Positions 36,277 through 47,820 of a stretch of 64,000 nucleotides of DNA are shown one piece after another (within the stretch, counting starts at the first letter, position 1; every line of letters starts with the position of its first letter). A program made the position numbers and the translations under genes. Under the pieces are notes generated by a model, which saw only the letters and a program-made list of their open reading frames with translations, made no database searches and had not been told where the DNA came from. The DNA is taken from the NCBI GenBank assembly GCA_039654915.1, contig CM077597.1, positions 92,940,001-93,004,000 of the forward strand, read 5' to 3'. The stretch comes from Aquilaria yunnanensis. Its lineage: Eukaryota > Streptophyta > Magnoliopsida > Malvales > Thymelaeaceae.

Positions 36277-36434
36277 GGCTCCGTTTGGCATTACTGTCAG
36301 TAATTTGCATTAGAGTTATGCAAAAGTTATCCAATGGTAGCTTTTAAATTTTAGTTTCAGTGTTTTCATCTTAACCATTAAATAAATTATCCAAAATTTT
36401 AATGCTGATTATAAAAGCTGTTCCAAACGGGGCC
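36277..36434. mobile_element. Tourist-like (PIF/Harbinger) MITE
   Basis: 158 bp with inverted ends GGCTCCGTTTGG and CCAAACGGGGCC (one mismatch) flanked by TTA on both sides (36274-36276 and 36435-36437). The 3-bp TTA duplication is the mark of PIF/Harbinger-derived Tourist elements. Non-coding. Confidence 0.85.
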
Positions 36435-36592
36435 TTAACTAGTGCGATATATATCTTTGACAAATTCCTTGGGGTGCAAGTAAAAGAAATTAGATATCCT
36501 ATTAATTTTGGTTAAAAAAGTCTCCTTACTATATATAACTCTTTATATTGATCCAATGCTGTTCCTCCGTGGTTTGATTCAAGACCGCAAGT

Positions 36593-37658
36593 ATGGCGGT
36601 GAGGGACGAAGGGAATGAGTGTTTCAGGCTCTGTGACCTTCCCGATGAGATTGTGATTCACATTCTCAACAGACTCAGTTCCACAGCGAGGGTTCGCTTC
36701 TCTGCGGTTTGCACAACTTGGAAGCTTCTGCTCCGTAGCCTTCTCCCACTTCTCGCAGAGGCAAGAGAGGTCCCATGGTTTGTAACCGTCTACATCGGGA
36801 GCCAGTCCATGGTTCTTCACCAGACATGTTTAGGGTAACTTCGGCGGAAGCCCTGTACCAAAATCAAGCCAAAATGGACCGCTATGTGTGTGGCTCTAGC
36901 ACAAACTTCGGTTGGGTTGTTTTAGAAAGCATAGCCATGCCTCTCTGCTTGTACTCCCCTTTCACAGATAAATTCATCTATCTGCCTCCTGGTTTGCCTC
37001 TTTTTGTTAGAAATTCGCCATGAATCATCCACCAACTTGTTCACATTGTGTCTTTTTCGCTTTTGGTGATTGCAGCTCGGAGGTGTGTGCTTACACTTGC
37101 GGCTTTGGTGACAAGAATTGGAAGAAGCATGACATTGACATTGTTTTTTAGAGCATTCGTGGGCAACCAATGTTGGAGAGTTTAATGTTTCTTAAAGGAA
37201 TATTCTATTGCTTGTTTTACAGTGGCCAGCTGGTGGCCTTTAAGATCGCTGACAAATCCTGGAAACTGTTGGCAGATTCTAAGCCATCAGAAGCTAATAC
37301 GCCATACTCCTCCTGTAGATTTTTTCAGTTGGCTGAATGTGATGGCGATATCTTATTGGTGGCCTACTTTTGCATGTCAGTAGATTGTGGTTGCAGTGTG
37401 TGGAAGTACGAGTGGGCGGAGAGGGGTTGGAGGAAGATGAACAATTTGGGTGGACGGGTGTTTTTTCTCAGCCTCAAAAGCTCCAGGAATGTGACGGTTG
37501 CAGCACACGGGGAGCTGGAAGGTTTGGCCGATAAGATTTCTTGCCTTTTGGTTAGGCAGCCGATAGGTTATCTTTTATTGCGGGATGGGAAGTTCCATTC
37601 TGGTAGAGATTATGATTATGGGGTTCGGTATTGGATTACGCCACCTTTACAAATTTGA
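36593..37658 (+). pseudogene. F-box/DUF295 pseudogene, copy 2
   Basis: It starts with ATG (MAVRDEGNECFRLCDLPDE) and keeps an F-box (VIHILNRLSSTARVRFSAVC) and most DUF295 landmarks (FGWVVLESIAMPLCLYSPFT; LMFLKGIFYCLFYSGQLVAF; CSVWKYEWAERGWRKMNNLG; WITPPLQI at the end). Lesions: an in-frame TAA at 36836-36838, a frame change between about 36860 and 36895 where the segment after IKs is shortened, a second frame change near 37010, and a TAG at 37149-37151. The C-terminal 162 codons remain open. Homologous to the intact gene at 20242 and clearly non-functional as a full-length protein. Confidence 0.9.
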
Positions 37659-38925
37659 AGCTGCATTTAGGACAAATTTGGGCAAAATGTGATGAAATTA
37701 TATAATGGTTTGCTGGAGAGATTTAAGACCCTTTTCAGAAATGGATATTTTCCTTTTTGAGTAATGATTATGCAAACTAAACTTATGCCATAAACCATTC
37801 TCCCACTATATTACTATAGTTTCTTCAGTCTCTAAATTATCAAAATTGACATTAGGTGATGCGCTATAATTTTTCAGAAATTACAAGTCATGCCACTGTG
37901 TCTAATTTTCTCAAAATTTCAAATCATGTCATTTGATATATACAACCAGGGGGAAACAGAAGCTTTCAAAGCCACTCTTACAACTTCCTCTACAAGATTT
38001 TGATTTCCCGTTACTGTCCATCCTTCCTCTTCTGTTTGTTATGCTCTCTGCTTGCAATTTTCTTCGTTTTCTGCTATATGTCCTGCTACGAAAGACGATT
38101 GTAGTAGACTAAAACCCTAATCTACAGAAATTGGCTGCGCTAAGCTTCTAAGCCTTCAATAAGAAGATTTTTCAACGAAATCGACAAATCTGAACATGGA
38201 GAGATCACGTGATGAAGAAACACTTGGCAAGGAATTGTATGCACTTTCTCTCTCATTGACCTCTTCCTCTGATCTCTTCTTGTCTGTTATTAGCTACTAA
38301 AAGTCTTCCTACACCAATTTTTTTCTTGAATGAGTGTAATCAGAGAAAGAAAGAAGAAACAAGCACCTAAATTACAAAAACAAGAAAAAGGAAAGAAAAT
38401 AAAATCATATCAGTAACTAAAACCAGAAACATCTTTGAGGAAGAAAAAAAACATCTATTAAGTTTGAAGAAATGAAAGCTGAAAGGTATTTGATTATGTT
38501 TGTTGTTTTATATGTTTGTGTTTGTCGTTTTACTAGCCTTTGTATTTTTTTTTTAATTTCTGAAAGTATTTGTTCTTTTCCACTTTCATGTTTGTTCCTT
38601 TATAAGTACCTGTTTTTTTATCTTAGATGGCTCTCTTTGCTATTTTTAGTCTAAGTACTTTTTCATTTATTTGTTCTGATTTATTCTTTTAGGAGTCTCT
38701 TTGTGTACCTTTGAGCATTTAGGGCCAATTTGAGCATAATATGATGAAATTATATAATGATTTTCTAGATATTTATGACCCTTCTAGATATGGAAAATTT
38801 CCTTTTCACTTGTTTATTCTATAGTTCCTATGTATGTATTAGTCTTTATATCTTTATATTGTGGATGTACTAGCAACTCCACATAGATTCCAACACTAAC
38901 TAGGGATAAATAGGTCATGGAAGTC
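37659..38925. other. F-box 3' tails flanking an inserted 0.95-kb segment
   Basis: 37659-37745 is the F-box 3' tail; 38705-38925 is another copy of the same tail. Between them, 37950-38240 looks like a plant gene 5' end: pyrimidine-rich leader, then ATGGAGAGATCACGTGATG (38195-38213; frame MERSRDEETLGKEL) before intron-like sequence. No family recognised; a captured first exon is possible. Confidence 0.45.
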
Positions 38926-39468
38926 TAGGGATGTCAATGGATGTCCAATTCGACGGACATCCAGTTGCATCCAATATGATGGGTTGGGTTTTTTTTGCAA
39001 TTGATCTGGTTTAGGTCAGATATGGTTTTTCTTTTTTCACCCGCCATCGGATTTGGGTAGAATATGGGTTTAGGGTTCACCCGCTCCACATTCGACCCAT
39101 ATATATCTATGTGCGCATGTGTATAACATATTATTATTAGTTATGTCATGAAAATAAAAGTATAATGGATAAGTTATATAGAATTAAAAACAAACATGGG
39201 TTGCTTTAATATATAAGCTCTAATGAATGTTTTTAATAGTAACAAATGTAAGATTAGACATGATATAACTTAATAAAATTGTGGTTATGGAGATGTGGTG
39301 GGTTGTTAGGTTTTACCCGACCCAACCCACCTAAAAATGAGTACGATATGGATGTTAAAATTATCCAGCCAATGAGTAATGGATAGAATGCGGGTAGGGC
39401 GTTCAAAGTTATAAGGAGGATATGGGAATACCCTTATCTAACCCCAATCAGACTCATTGATATATAGT
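38926..39468. mobile_element. Degenerate non-autonomous hAT-like element
   Basis: It starts 'tagggatgtcaatgg', a common plant hAT end, immediately after 'catggaagtc', where the paralogous F-box tail (21517-21526) continues uninterrupted. The right end 'cattgatatatag' is a degraded inverse. Inner inverted segments 'gatgggttgggtttt' (about 38978) and 'acccgacccaaccc' (about 39316) support a foldback-type element. No clear 8-bp duplication, so the right boundary is approximate. Confidence 0.5.
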
Positions 39469-40470
39469 GCATATAGTTTTTTCCTCAAAAAAGTAAAAGC
39501 TTGATAAAAATTTCTATTCTTAGGTTTTTTTCGTTTGACATAGAGTAACCAATTACAAATAAGTCACTTATTTTCTTTCATTTTTTGTTGACAGTTAATT
39601 TCATTTGAAGGCATACTCTATTTACTTCAAACAGTGCATGTGGAAGACAAGGACTTATCCACTTGAATTTTTTTATATTTAAGATAAATATCCTACTTAA
39701 ATGGTTAAATTTGTTCTACTATAAAAAATATCTTTGAATATCAAAATTTTATCAATTAAGGTTTTTTTTCAAACTTGGATGAATATATACTTTGAAAGCT
39801 TAGGTATTTGGTCCATATTAGAGCAATTATATGATTCATGTATGACTCAAACACATATTGTGAGAAGATAAAAAAAATTATTATTGTTGCAAAGGCCATC
39901 TTGAAAAACTTTAGGGAAAAATTCTTGGCTCCTAGGATTAGTTGCTTATATTATAATAAATTTGAATTTTAACAACAATTTTTTTAACATTTTCCAATGT
40001 TTTAAAATATTGGAAAATTTATAAGATTTATTTTTCCCACACGGTCATCCATTTTAATATTGTAACACAAATTTTTATTCTTTGCAACTATTGACTCTTT
40101 TTCTATACTAAATAATATTAAGTATTTTTTCATTTTTATTATTTTTTTAGAGCCAATTAAATCTTATGAGTTGTATCAAAGTACTATTATGCATGAATTG
40201 TTTTTAGGCTTTAATTTTTTGGGAAAATCATTACTTTAAGCACCAAATTTAGTTAAATTTAACAAATACACCCTCAATTCTTGATAAATGCTTTCAAACA
40301 CTATTTTTGGGTCAATTAAATTCATCTTTATTTTGTTTGCCATTCTAATTATAATAATAATAATACTTAAAGTTTATAATCTTTAATTAGTAGTTATTTA
40401 TACACTAAAAATTAATAATATTATTATAAATTTTTAATTCTATTTATAAAAAATTAAAATTTTTAATAGG
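39469..40470. other. AT-rich spacer
   Basis: 39530-39720 matches 32480-32563, 32793-32827 and 35803-35915 joined together, giving empty-site evidence for the MITE and the LTR-like insertion there. The rest is AT-rich with no gene. Confidence 0.6.
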
Positions 40471-40873
40471 AGTCTTTTTTGCAATGGTAAGCCTTATAGA
40501 AATTTAAACCCTTGGTTTCATCTATATGAATTGGGACCTCATACTATCAAATGGAATTAGAGTTAAGTGGCTAACTTGGCCTACTTATTTGAAAGTTGTA
40601 AGGTATCATGAATGCTCTAACTTGAAGCTTTAGGGTTTAAATGAAACACTTGAAAAAAGTAGATGGTTGTTTGAAGTTAATCAATCCAACATTACTTTTT
40701 TTTTATTTTTATGGGATTTTTATATGAAACTAATATCATTTGATAACTAATCCTATATATGTATAATTACTTATTGAAGAACATTTTTGTAGTGTAATTA
40801 CTATGAATTTTTTACTTATTCAACATAAAAGATTAATTAAAATTCAGCTACACCATAAAAATGTTATTCAATG

Positions 40874-40912
<39 letters not shown>

Positions 40913-41378
40913 GTATTAATTTTAGATAATACTAATTCCAAACAAAAAAACCACAAAACCATATTTGGATTAATTTGACTTAATGCTAAATGAATTGGAC
41001 CTTTATCTTAGTGGTTAAGTTTAAGCTTTTTTTGGTTGATGTTCTATGCTTTGATCCTCTTCTTACAAGTTAGTTTTGTAATGGCCCAAATCTAGAACCA
41101 ATCAACAAAACAACTATACCCACACCAAATGAGCTATTCTTTGGAAAAGGATTAGTGCTAGGTTTTTGTGCTCTGGAACTTAAGCCGAAATATCCACATA
41201 AGGCATCCTACATTTCTTCTATATGTGATATATAGGTGTTACAAACTGCCCCTTATATACGCAACGTCCCCATTGGGGTTATTTGGATTGTAGTCTCCTA
41301 GACTAGTAACCTCTCTAATCGGATTACTTTGCCCCGGCTAAGTAACTTTTCTAATCTAAGATCAGCGAGTAGATGATG

Positions 41379-41386
41379 CATGTGCA
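41379..41386. repeat. hAT target-site duplication, left
   Basis: CATGTGCA, repeated exactly at 45795-45802. Eight base pairs is the length expected for hAT elements. Confidence 0.9.
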
Positions 41387-41399
41387 TAGGGGTGGGCAC

Positions 41400-41550
41400 A
41401 ATTTGACCGAAACCGAAAAAACCGAAGAACCGAATTGATTCGGTTTTTCGGTTTGGTTATTTTGGTTTTTCGGTTCGGTTTCGGTCAAAACCGAATTGTT
41501 AAAAATTGGTTTCGGTTTGAAGTGTCAGTTAATTCGGTAACCGAATTTTT
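41400..41550. repeat. hAT left subterminal CCGAA/TTCGGT array
   Basis: More than a dozen CCGAA or TTCGGT units in both orientations within 150 bp of the end, mirrored at 45625-45785. Such arrays are typical transposase-binding regions in hAT elements. Confidence 0.8.
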
Positions 41551-41589
41551 TTTGCGTTTTGGGCTTCTAACCTGCTAGTACGTACCAGG

Positions 41590-41950
41590 GCCTTGGCTTC
41601 TCCTATTCGCTTCTGAAATCTGGCCCAACAATAACCCAATTCGCTTCTCGGCTTCTCCTTGGACCTTGGCAAATCGGCAACTCTCCACTCTATCCACTCC
41701 AGCGCAGCGACTCAGCCGTGCCTTGCCCAGTGCCCATTCTTCTTCTTGGCTTCTCTAGGGCACCGAATCGTGATTCGCGAACAGGCAACGTCTCCTGCCG
41801 CCATCCCCCCTGCCCAACGCCACTAGCCGCAGCCACTGATCCTCTTTCGCCGCTCCAGGCCTCCGGCACCTCGTCTCGCACCACATAAATCGAATCGCGA
41901 TTCGCGAACAGGCGAAACTGTCGCCGGCAGCTGCTGAGTTGAGGAGAAGG
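41590..41950 (+). promoter_or_regulatory. GC-rich leader of the hAT element
   Basis: A GC-rich stretch in an AT-rich region. It contains a direct repeat of 'attcgcgaacaggc' (about 41774-41787 and 41899-41912) and ends in a plausible donor (GAGAAG then GTAATT at about 41950). It may be a 5' UTR exon for the transposase, possibly acquired with the Rab fragment. Confidence 0.4.
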
Positions 41951-42190
41951 TAATTGATTCCTATGCTGATCGCTGTTTGTTTACTTTTCTCCTCTTTCTA
42001 TACCTTGCCTTCTTGTTAAGTTTCCTTTCTGAATTTCATTTCCCTACTTTCTTCTCTAAGTCGGTTTCCCTTATTTGTATTGGATTAGGTGCAGTATATG
42101 ATTGGGTGATAAGCATAGTTCCAGCAGAGAATCAGATTTCAGAAGCCAATTAGTATGGTTCTATAGAGTTTAAGGTTTGTAAGGGTGGAG

Positions 42191-42343
42191 ATGGCTTTTG
42201 TTTCCGACGAAGAAAAAACTGAGGATTACCTTTTCAAAATTGTTATGGTTGGTGATTCAGCTGTTGGGAAATCAAATTTGCTTGCAAGGTTTGCTAGGAA
42301 CGAGTTTTATCCGAATTCAAAGTCAACCATAGGAGTAGAGTTT
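42191..42343 (+). pseudogene. RABA5: Captured first exon of a RABA5-type Rab GTPase
   Basis: From the ATG, 51 codons match the N-terminus of plant Rab11-class (RABA) GTPases: an acidic head ([20 protein letters not shown]), P-loop [31 protein letters not shown] in the switch I region. RABA proteins direct trans-Golgi to plasma-membrane or cell-plate traffic. After GVEF the similarity stops in a T/C-rich run; switch II (WDTAGQE), NKxD and the prenylated C-terminus are absent, so it cannot encode a GTPase. It sits between the hAT left end and the transposase in the same orientation. The best reading is a host-gene fragment captured by the transposon. Its own short frame runs to 42475, the last 43 codons being unrelated. 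Confidence 0.85.
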
Positions 42344-43010
42344 TTTTTCCCCACCCCTCTCGCAATACTCAATCATATGTGCCTACCTGCCTGGGATAAT
42401 TTGAAACACTGTTGTTGTATACATTCTGCTGGAAGAAAGCTAGAAAGACTAATCAAGAGAACCGGATTGTACTAGTTAACCCTAAATGCCAAACCTATAA
42501 CTTGCCCTCATCCTTCCTCAACCCTGCTGAACCAATATGCAATTCTTACATTTCCAACAGCTGCAAGCAACAGTAGAATTAGAATTAGAAATTTATCGGC
42601 TGGGCAAGAGTGCTCCACATTTTCTGGTATCAAAAGGTTATGACCTATCAGTTTACGTAATTAAAGAGGGTTAAGTATGTACGAAAACTGACCAATTAAA
42701 GAGGGTTAATTATATTTAGTTTTGCCATTCTTGTTGGTAGGCTTGAGTCGTGTTTACTGTTTATGATTCTTCTTTATACTTATCTTTGTTAATAATATTA
42801 TTTCTATCTTTTTTTTTAAAAAAAAAAAAAAGGCAACTGAAGTTAATTTATATTTTTGCTGCAGTGTTTGGAAGTTATTTGAGGTGTTAAATTAATTGTT
42901 CAAGACGGCTTCAACAAAACAATCGGGCAATGTAAGGTTTTAAAATTTTTAATGATTGTCAATAACATTATTTACTCAATCACTAATTATTTACTCATTT
43001 GCAATTGCAG

Positions 43011-45210
43011 ATGACAATTGAGGTTACTAATTTGGATCCTGAAGAAGAAAGTTCACCATCACCGGCTTCTAGTCCTTCTCACTCTCCAAATGAGGGTACT
43101 TTTCCCACGGTTGCTCCGTCCTCTTCAAAATCCTCAAAAGCCAATGCAAAGAAGCAAGCAGTAAAAAGGAAATCAATGAATCCTAGATCATTTGTGTGGA
43201 AGCACTTCATTAAATTTGTCACAGTCGATGGCCACCAAAAATGCAAGTGTAACTATTGTGGCAAAGAATATGCTGCTGATCCAAGAAACAACGGGACAAG
43301 TTCAGCACGGGCTCATATTTCAAAATGTGATAAAAATCCGGAGGTAAAATCAGCACAAACTCATCTTTATGCTGCAAATAATGATGGGGAAGGGGGGGTT
43401 CTTGGTTGTTGGAAGTTTGATGAGGATGCCATTAGGAAGGCTTTGACTTTCATGATTATTGTGGATGAACTGCCATTTAAATTTGTGGAGAATGAAGGGT
43501 TTAAGCATATGATGTCTATTGCATGCCCTAGGTTTCACATTCCTTCTCGTTATACTATTGCTAGGGATTGCTTTTCCCTTTATTCTGATGAAAGAACTAG
43601 GTTGAAGAATTATTTCAAGGCTAGTTGTCAGAGGGTTTCTCTCACCACAGATACTTGGACTTCTATACAAAGGGTCAACTATTTGTGTCTTACTACTCAC
43701 TACATAGATGACCATTGGATATTGCAGAAAAAAATCTTGAATTTTTGTCCCATTACTAGTCATAGAGGTCTTGATATTGGTATGGTTGTGGAGAACTGTT
43801 TGCGTGATTGGGAACTGTATCGGATTTTAAGCATCACTGTTGATAATGCTAGTTCCAATGATCTTGTTGTTGATTATTTGAGAAGGCAAATTCTTAATTG
43901 GAAGAGTGGAATTGTTGGATGTAAATACCTGCATATGAGATGTATTGCACATATTGTGAATTTGGTTGTTACTGATGGCTTGAAAGAATTTAATACATCT
44001 GTTGCTCGAGTAAGAGATGCAGTGAGGTTTGTTAGACAATCTCCTGCTAGATTGTCAACTTTCAAAAATTGTGTTCAAATGGAAGGAATTGAGAGCAAGG
44101 CCTTGTTGTGCCTTGATATGAGTACAAGATGGAACTCGACTTACATGATGTTAGAAACAGCACAAAAGTTTGAGGGAGCCTTTGAAAGATTTGGTGGGCA
44201 AGATCCAGTATATATGAGTGAGCTTGAATCCAATCATGGAGTTCCTACGGAAGAGGATTGGAATAATGTTAGGTCACTAGTATGTTTTCTTGAGAACTTT
44301 TATGAGCTCACTTGTAAGATATCTGGTTCTTTATATGTGACTTCCAATAGGTTTTTCCATGAAATTTGTGAAGTTGAAGGGTTGTTGCAACAATGGCAAA
44401 GTCATGAGAATGAGACATTTGCTTTAATGGCCAAGAGAATGAAAGCAAAGTATGACAAATATTGGGGAAATGTTGAGAAAATGAATGTGTTAATTTATAT
44501 TTCAATTGTTCTTGATCCTCAATATAAACTAGCCTATGTTGAGTTTGCATTGGAGGATATGTATGTGGGAAGTGAGAATGTTGGAGCAACATTGAAAAGA
44601 AAAGTAAGAGATGCTATCCAAGAGTTGTTTGATGATTATAAGAGAATTATTCAGCCCGAGTCTGGTGAGTCATCTTTGAGAACCCAAGTGCCAGTGGAGT
44701 TGGGAAGTCAAAGGAAAAGAAAGTACACAGTCACAGAAGAAAGATTGAGGAAGTTTGAACATGCCACTGGAAGTGTAGAAAATAAAATAGAACTGGAAAG
44801 GTATCTTGCTGAACCAAGAGAAACAGTTTCTCCAAATTTTGATGTGTTAATGTGGTGGAAGATGAATTGTCACCGTTATCCTGTAATTGGAGCTATGGCC
44901 CGTGATATACTAGCTACTCCTATTTCTACTGTGGCATCGGAATCTGCATTTAGTACGGGTGGTCGAGTCCTTAATCCTTTTAGGAGCTCCCTAACTCCTA
45001 AAATCGTGCAGACACTTATTTGTGCTCAAGATTGGCTTAGGAGGACTCGACGTATCAATGTGGAGGAGGACTTGGAGGAGCTTGAAAAGATTGAGTCAGG
45101 TGTTATTCATACTTCCATTATAAGTTTACATTTTGTTTGGCTTCATGCATTTATACTTATGATGATTTTTTTTTCCAGATATTTCTGATATGAGTTTGGG
45201 GCTTCAGTAA
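43011..45210 (+). CDS. hAT transposase, zf-BED RICESLEEPER type
   Basis: Proposed exons 43011-45099 and 45179-45210 (706 residues). The ATG follows a TTGCAG acceptor, so an untranslated leader exon is likely; without the last splice the frame ends at 45188. It catalyses cut-and-paste transposition. Order: Ser/Pro-rich head; BED zinc finger (about 60-105, CKCNYC then HISKC); RNase H-like core with SLTTDTWTSIQ and ITVDNASSND supplying the two expected aspartates; DMSTRWNSTY; and the C-terminal dimerisation block (MWWKMNCHRYP, ARDILATPISTVASESAFST), whose SESAFS glutamate is the expected third acidic residue. No stop or frameshift; length matches the family. The element ends and target duplication are also intact. 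Domesticated relatives such as DAYSLEEPER exist, but TIRs around this gene mark it as a transposon gene. Confidence 0.92.
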
Positions 45211-46024
45211 TTGATAGTTGGAAAGACATTAAGAATTGCAAGTAAGTACAAATAATTTTTTTATTATAGTATGTGTATTTATTTTATACTTTAAGTTATT
45301 TATTTTATACTTGAGATCTATTTCAATTGATATTATTTGTTACATTTATGACTCTTTGTATGATGCACAATAATTTTGATTGAAGGTTAAGGCATATCTT
45401 GCTCAAAGAGGAATTGGGGAAAACTTGGCCAACTCCTTCTTCGATTCCAGGATTCCATCTCCATCGAAAGAAGCATAAATATTATGTAAACTTGTGGGAT
45501 TGTCAATTTAGTAGGATGCTATTAGGAATGGTTGAACTTAAGAAGTTCAAATGTATGTTTAGTAATTTGTCGGATTGTCTATTTAGGATGTTAAAACTTG
45601 GATGTCAAAACTTGAACTTAAGAAATTCGGTTATTTCGGTTCGAGTCAAACCGAACCGAAAAATTTCGGTTTCGGTTTAGTCGGTTTTCTTAAATTATTC
45701 GGTCAATTCGGTTTATAACGGTCAATAACCGAAAACCGACCAAACAGACTAATTCGGTTCGGTCAAAGTCGAATTAACCGAATGCCCAGTCCTACATGTG
45801 CATACTCAGTGTATTGTATTATCATGGTTTTGAATTGGCTTTAATAACATCTGTAATGACTCAAGTCTAGAACCGGTTAATGGAACACCTGTCCACACTA
45901 CATGGGCTATCCATTGAAAAAGGTTAAGTGCTAGGTGCTTAACTACTTGTGCTCTAAAAGTAAAGTCTATATATCCACATAAAGTTTTTCACATTTCTCT
46001 CATGTAGGATATAGGCGTGTTACA

Positions 46025-47787
46025 AGTTTTATATGCTAATAATTGTTTGACCTACACAGATTTTTAATTTTTTTAGAGCCAATCAAATCTTAAAAGTTGT
46101 TTAAAAAATTAGAAATAATTTTTGTTTGAATATTATATATCGTGGTTGAAGCTCATAGCCTAGAATTAGTTTTGTAGTCGTTAAGAGAAGAAGTTAATGA
46201 TTTTATGTTGTGATTGCAAGTTTTTATTTTATTTGAGATTAAGAATATTAAAAGGTTTGGAGGTTTATATGTTCAAAAATTATAATTAAATTTCATTTTT
46301 TATATCTTAATTGCAATTTTGATAGTATAAGGGATTATATGGCAAAAGAAGAAGTTGGAGGACATGTGATGAGCGTGAGTAAAACAAAATAGGAAAAACC
46401 ATGTTGGATCAAAATTTTATTTATTTTTATCCAAAATATGATTTTTTTTTTGTGTTTATCATTTTTTCATTGTTGTAATACTGAATTCCTATACTTTCAT
46501 ATTTGACATTGATGCAGAAAATTGTTTAAACATGAAACATATTTTAAGAATTTTTTAATTTTTTTAACATAGTAACATATATTCAATTTATGAAGCTAAT
46601 GTTTCCCTTTATTTGATTAGTCGTAATTTTAATGTATTTTTAATATTTAAAATTTAAACACATTTGTTCCATTTAAAAATTCTTTATATTAGGAAAATAA
46701 GATTAGTATTTGAAAAGGATGAGTGTCAGGTGTTTATGTTTTGAAACTTATGTCCATATATTTATATAAGGCTTTCACATTTCTCCCATGTGAGATATAG
46801 GGGTGTTACAAACTTCTCCCCCCCTTTATGTACTCAATGTTGTCGTTGGACTCACTCGGATTACATATTCCCTAGCCAAGTAACCTCTCTAATTCATGAT
46901 CAATCTCGATAGACAATACATGTATATATCTAGTATGCCACAACATCGTAGTCCTCAGTCAGCTCTGATACCATTTGTAATGACTCAAGTCTAAAACCGA
47001 TGAATAAAACACCTGCCCACATCACATGGGTTATTCTTTGTGAAAAAGATAAATACTAAATACTTATATTCTGGAGTTTATGTTTATATATCCACATAAG
47101 ACTTCCCACATTTTTCCCATGTGAAATATGGGGGTTTTACATTTTTAATTTATATGACAATTAAACATGTCTAAAAAATGATGTTTATTAATTTATTTAC
47201 TTTTCAAACATTAAATATTTTTATTAAAATCTAAAAGGACAACTTAATATGTGTGTGTGTGTGTGTGTATGTTTATATCTGTATATTTATATCTATATAT
47301 AATAAAAAGTGCAAAAATATAAAATGACTAAATGTTAAATTATAAGTTATTTGTTTTCCTTTTAGGTATTAGAAACTTATTCTATTTTAGGAAGTCTATT
47401 TTCGCTTGGTTAACTAATTATATTATAAGAATAATGAGTAAAAATAGGTTTTTAAAACTCAGTGATGTGAGTATAATTTGTAAATCAATTGACCTTGATA
47501 TTTGGAACAATCACATTAACTCGATCATATGCTTGCTTTTTTTAATACTGTATAGTTACTATGTCACTGGAAAAATACAATGTTTATTTACAATCTCTTT
47601 ACTTTGACATTATGGCTCATATTTCTATCATACTATTAATTTTAAGTTGCACGCTAAGGAAAGAAAATTTAACAGCTTTGATAAGCTATTAAAAGTATGA
47701 TGATGAAATTTTTATAAGTACTTTATCCGCACAAATAAAAAAAATTTCAATTTTTTTTGTAACCATTATTACCTATAGCATATTCTA

Positions 47788-47820
<33 letters not shown>

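Larger units (their letters stand above)
41387..45794 (+). mobile_element. hAT transposon, 4.4 kb, apparently complete
   Basis: Ends TAGGGGTGGGCA and TGCCCAGTCCTA form a 12-bp terminal inverted repeat with two mismatches, flanked by an exact 8-bp duplication CATGTGCA. Both subterminal regions (about 41400-41550 and 45625-45785) are dense in CCGAA/TTCGGT in both orientations, the kind of subterminal repeats bound by hAT transposases. Inside, in order: a GC-rich leader (about 41590-41950), a Rab GTPase first-exon fragment, and an uninterrupted transposase gene. All parts needed for autonomy are visible, so it may be recent or even active. Confidence 0.92.
41077..46024 (-). mobile_element. TRIM element 1, split by hAT insertion
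   Basis: Terminal repeats lie at 41077-41243 and 45852-46024; both start TGTAAT and end in TTACA on the plus strand. Flanking AGTTT (41072-41076 and 46025-46029) is a 5-bp target duplication. The short interior (41244-41378 plus 45803-45851) has no coding capacity. By comparison with TRIM 3 it reads on the minus strand. The hAT element inserted in its interior. Confidence 0.75.

Noticed and set aside
40874..40909. Regular short repeats suggesting a CRISPR-like or satellite array
   Set aside because: Simple (TTA)n microsatellite, also at about 47789-47836 and 49048; CRISPR arrays are not expected in plant nuclear DNA.
42999..43010. Transposase start upstream of 43011
   Set aside because: Those codons are the polypyrimidine/TTGCAG acceptor and begin with TTG; the first ATG is at 43011.
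47332..47607. 91-codon plus-strand frame in segmental copy 1
   Set aside because: The paralogous stretch at about 53600-53860 does not keep it open, and the composition is that of AT-rich spacer.
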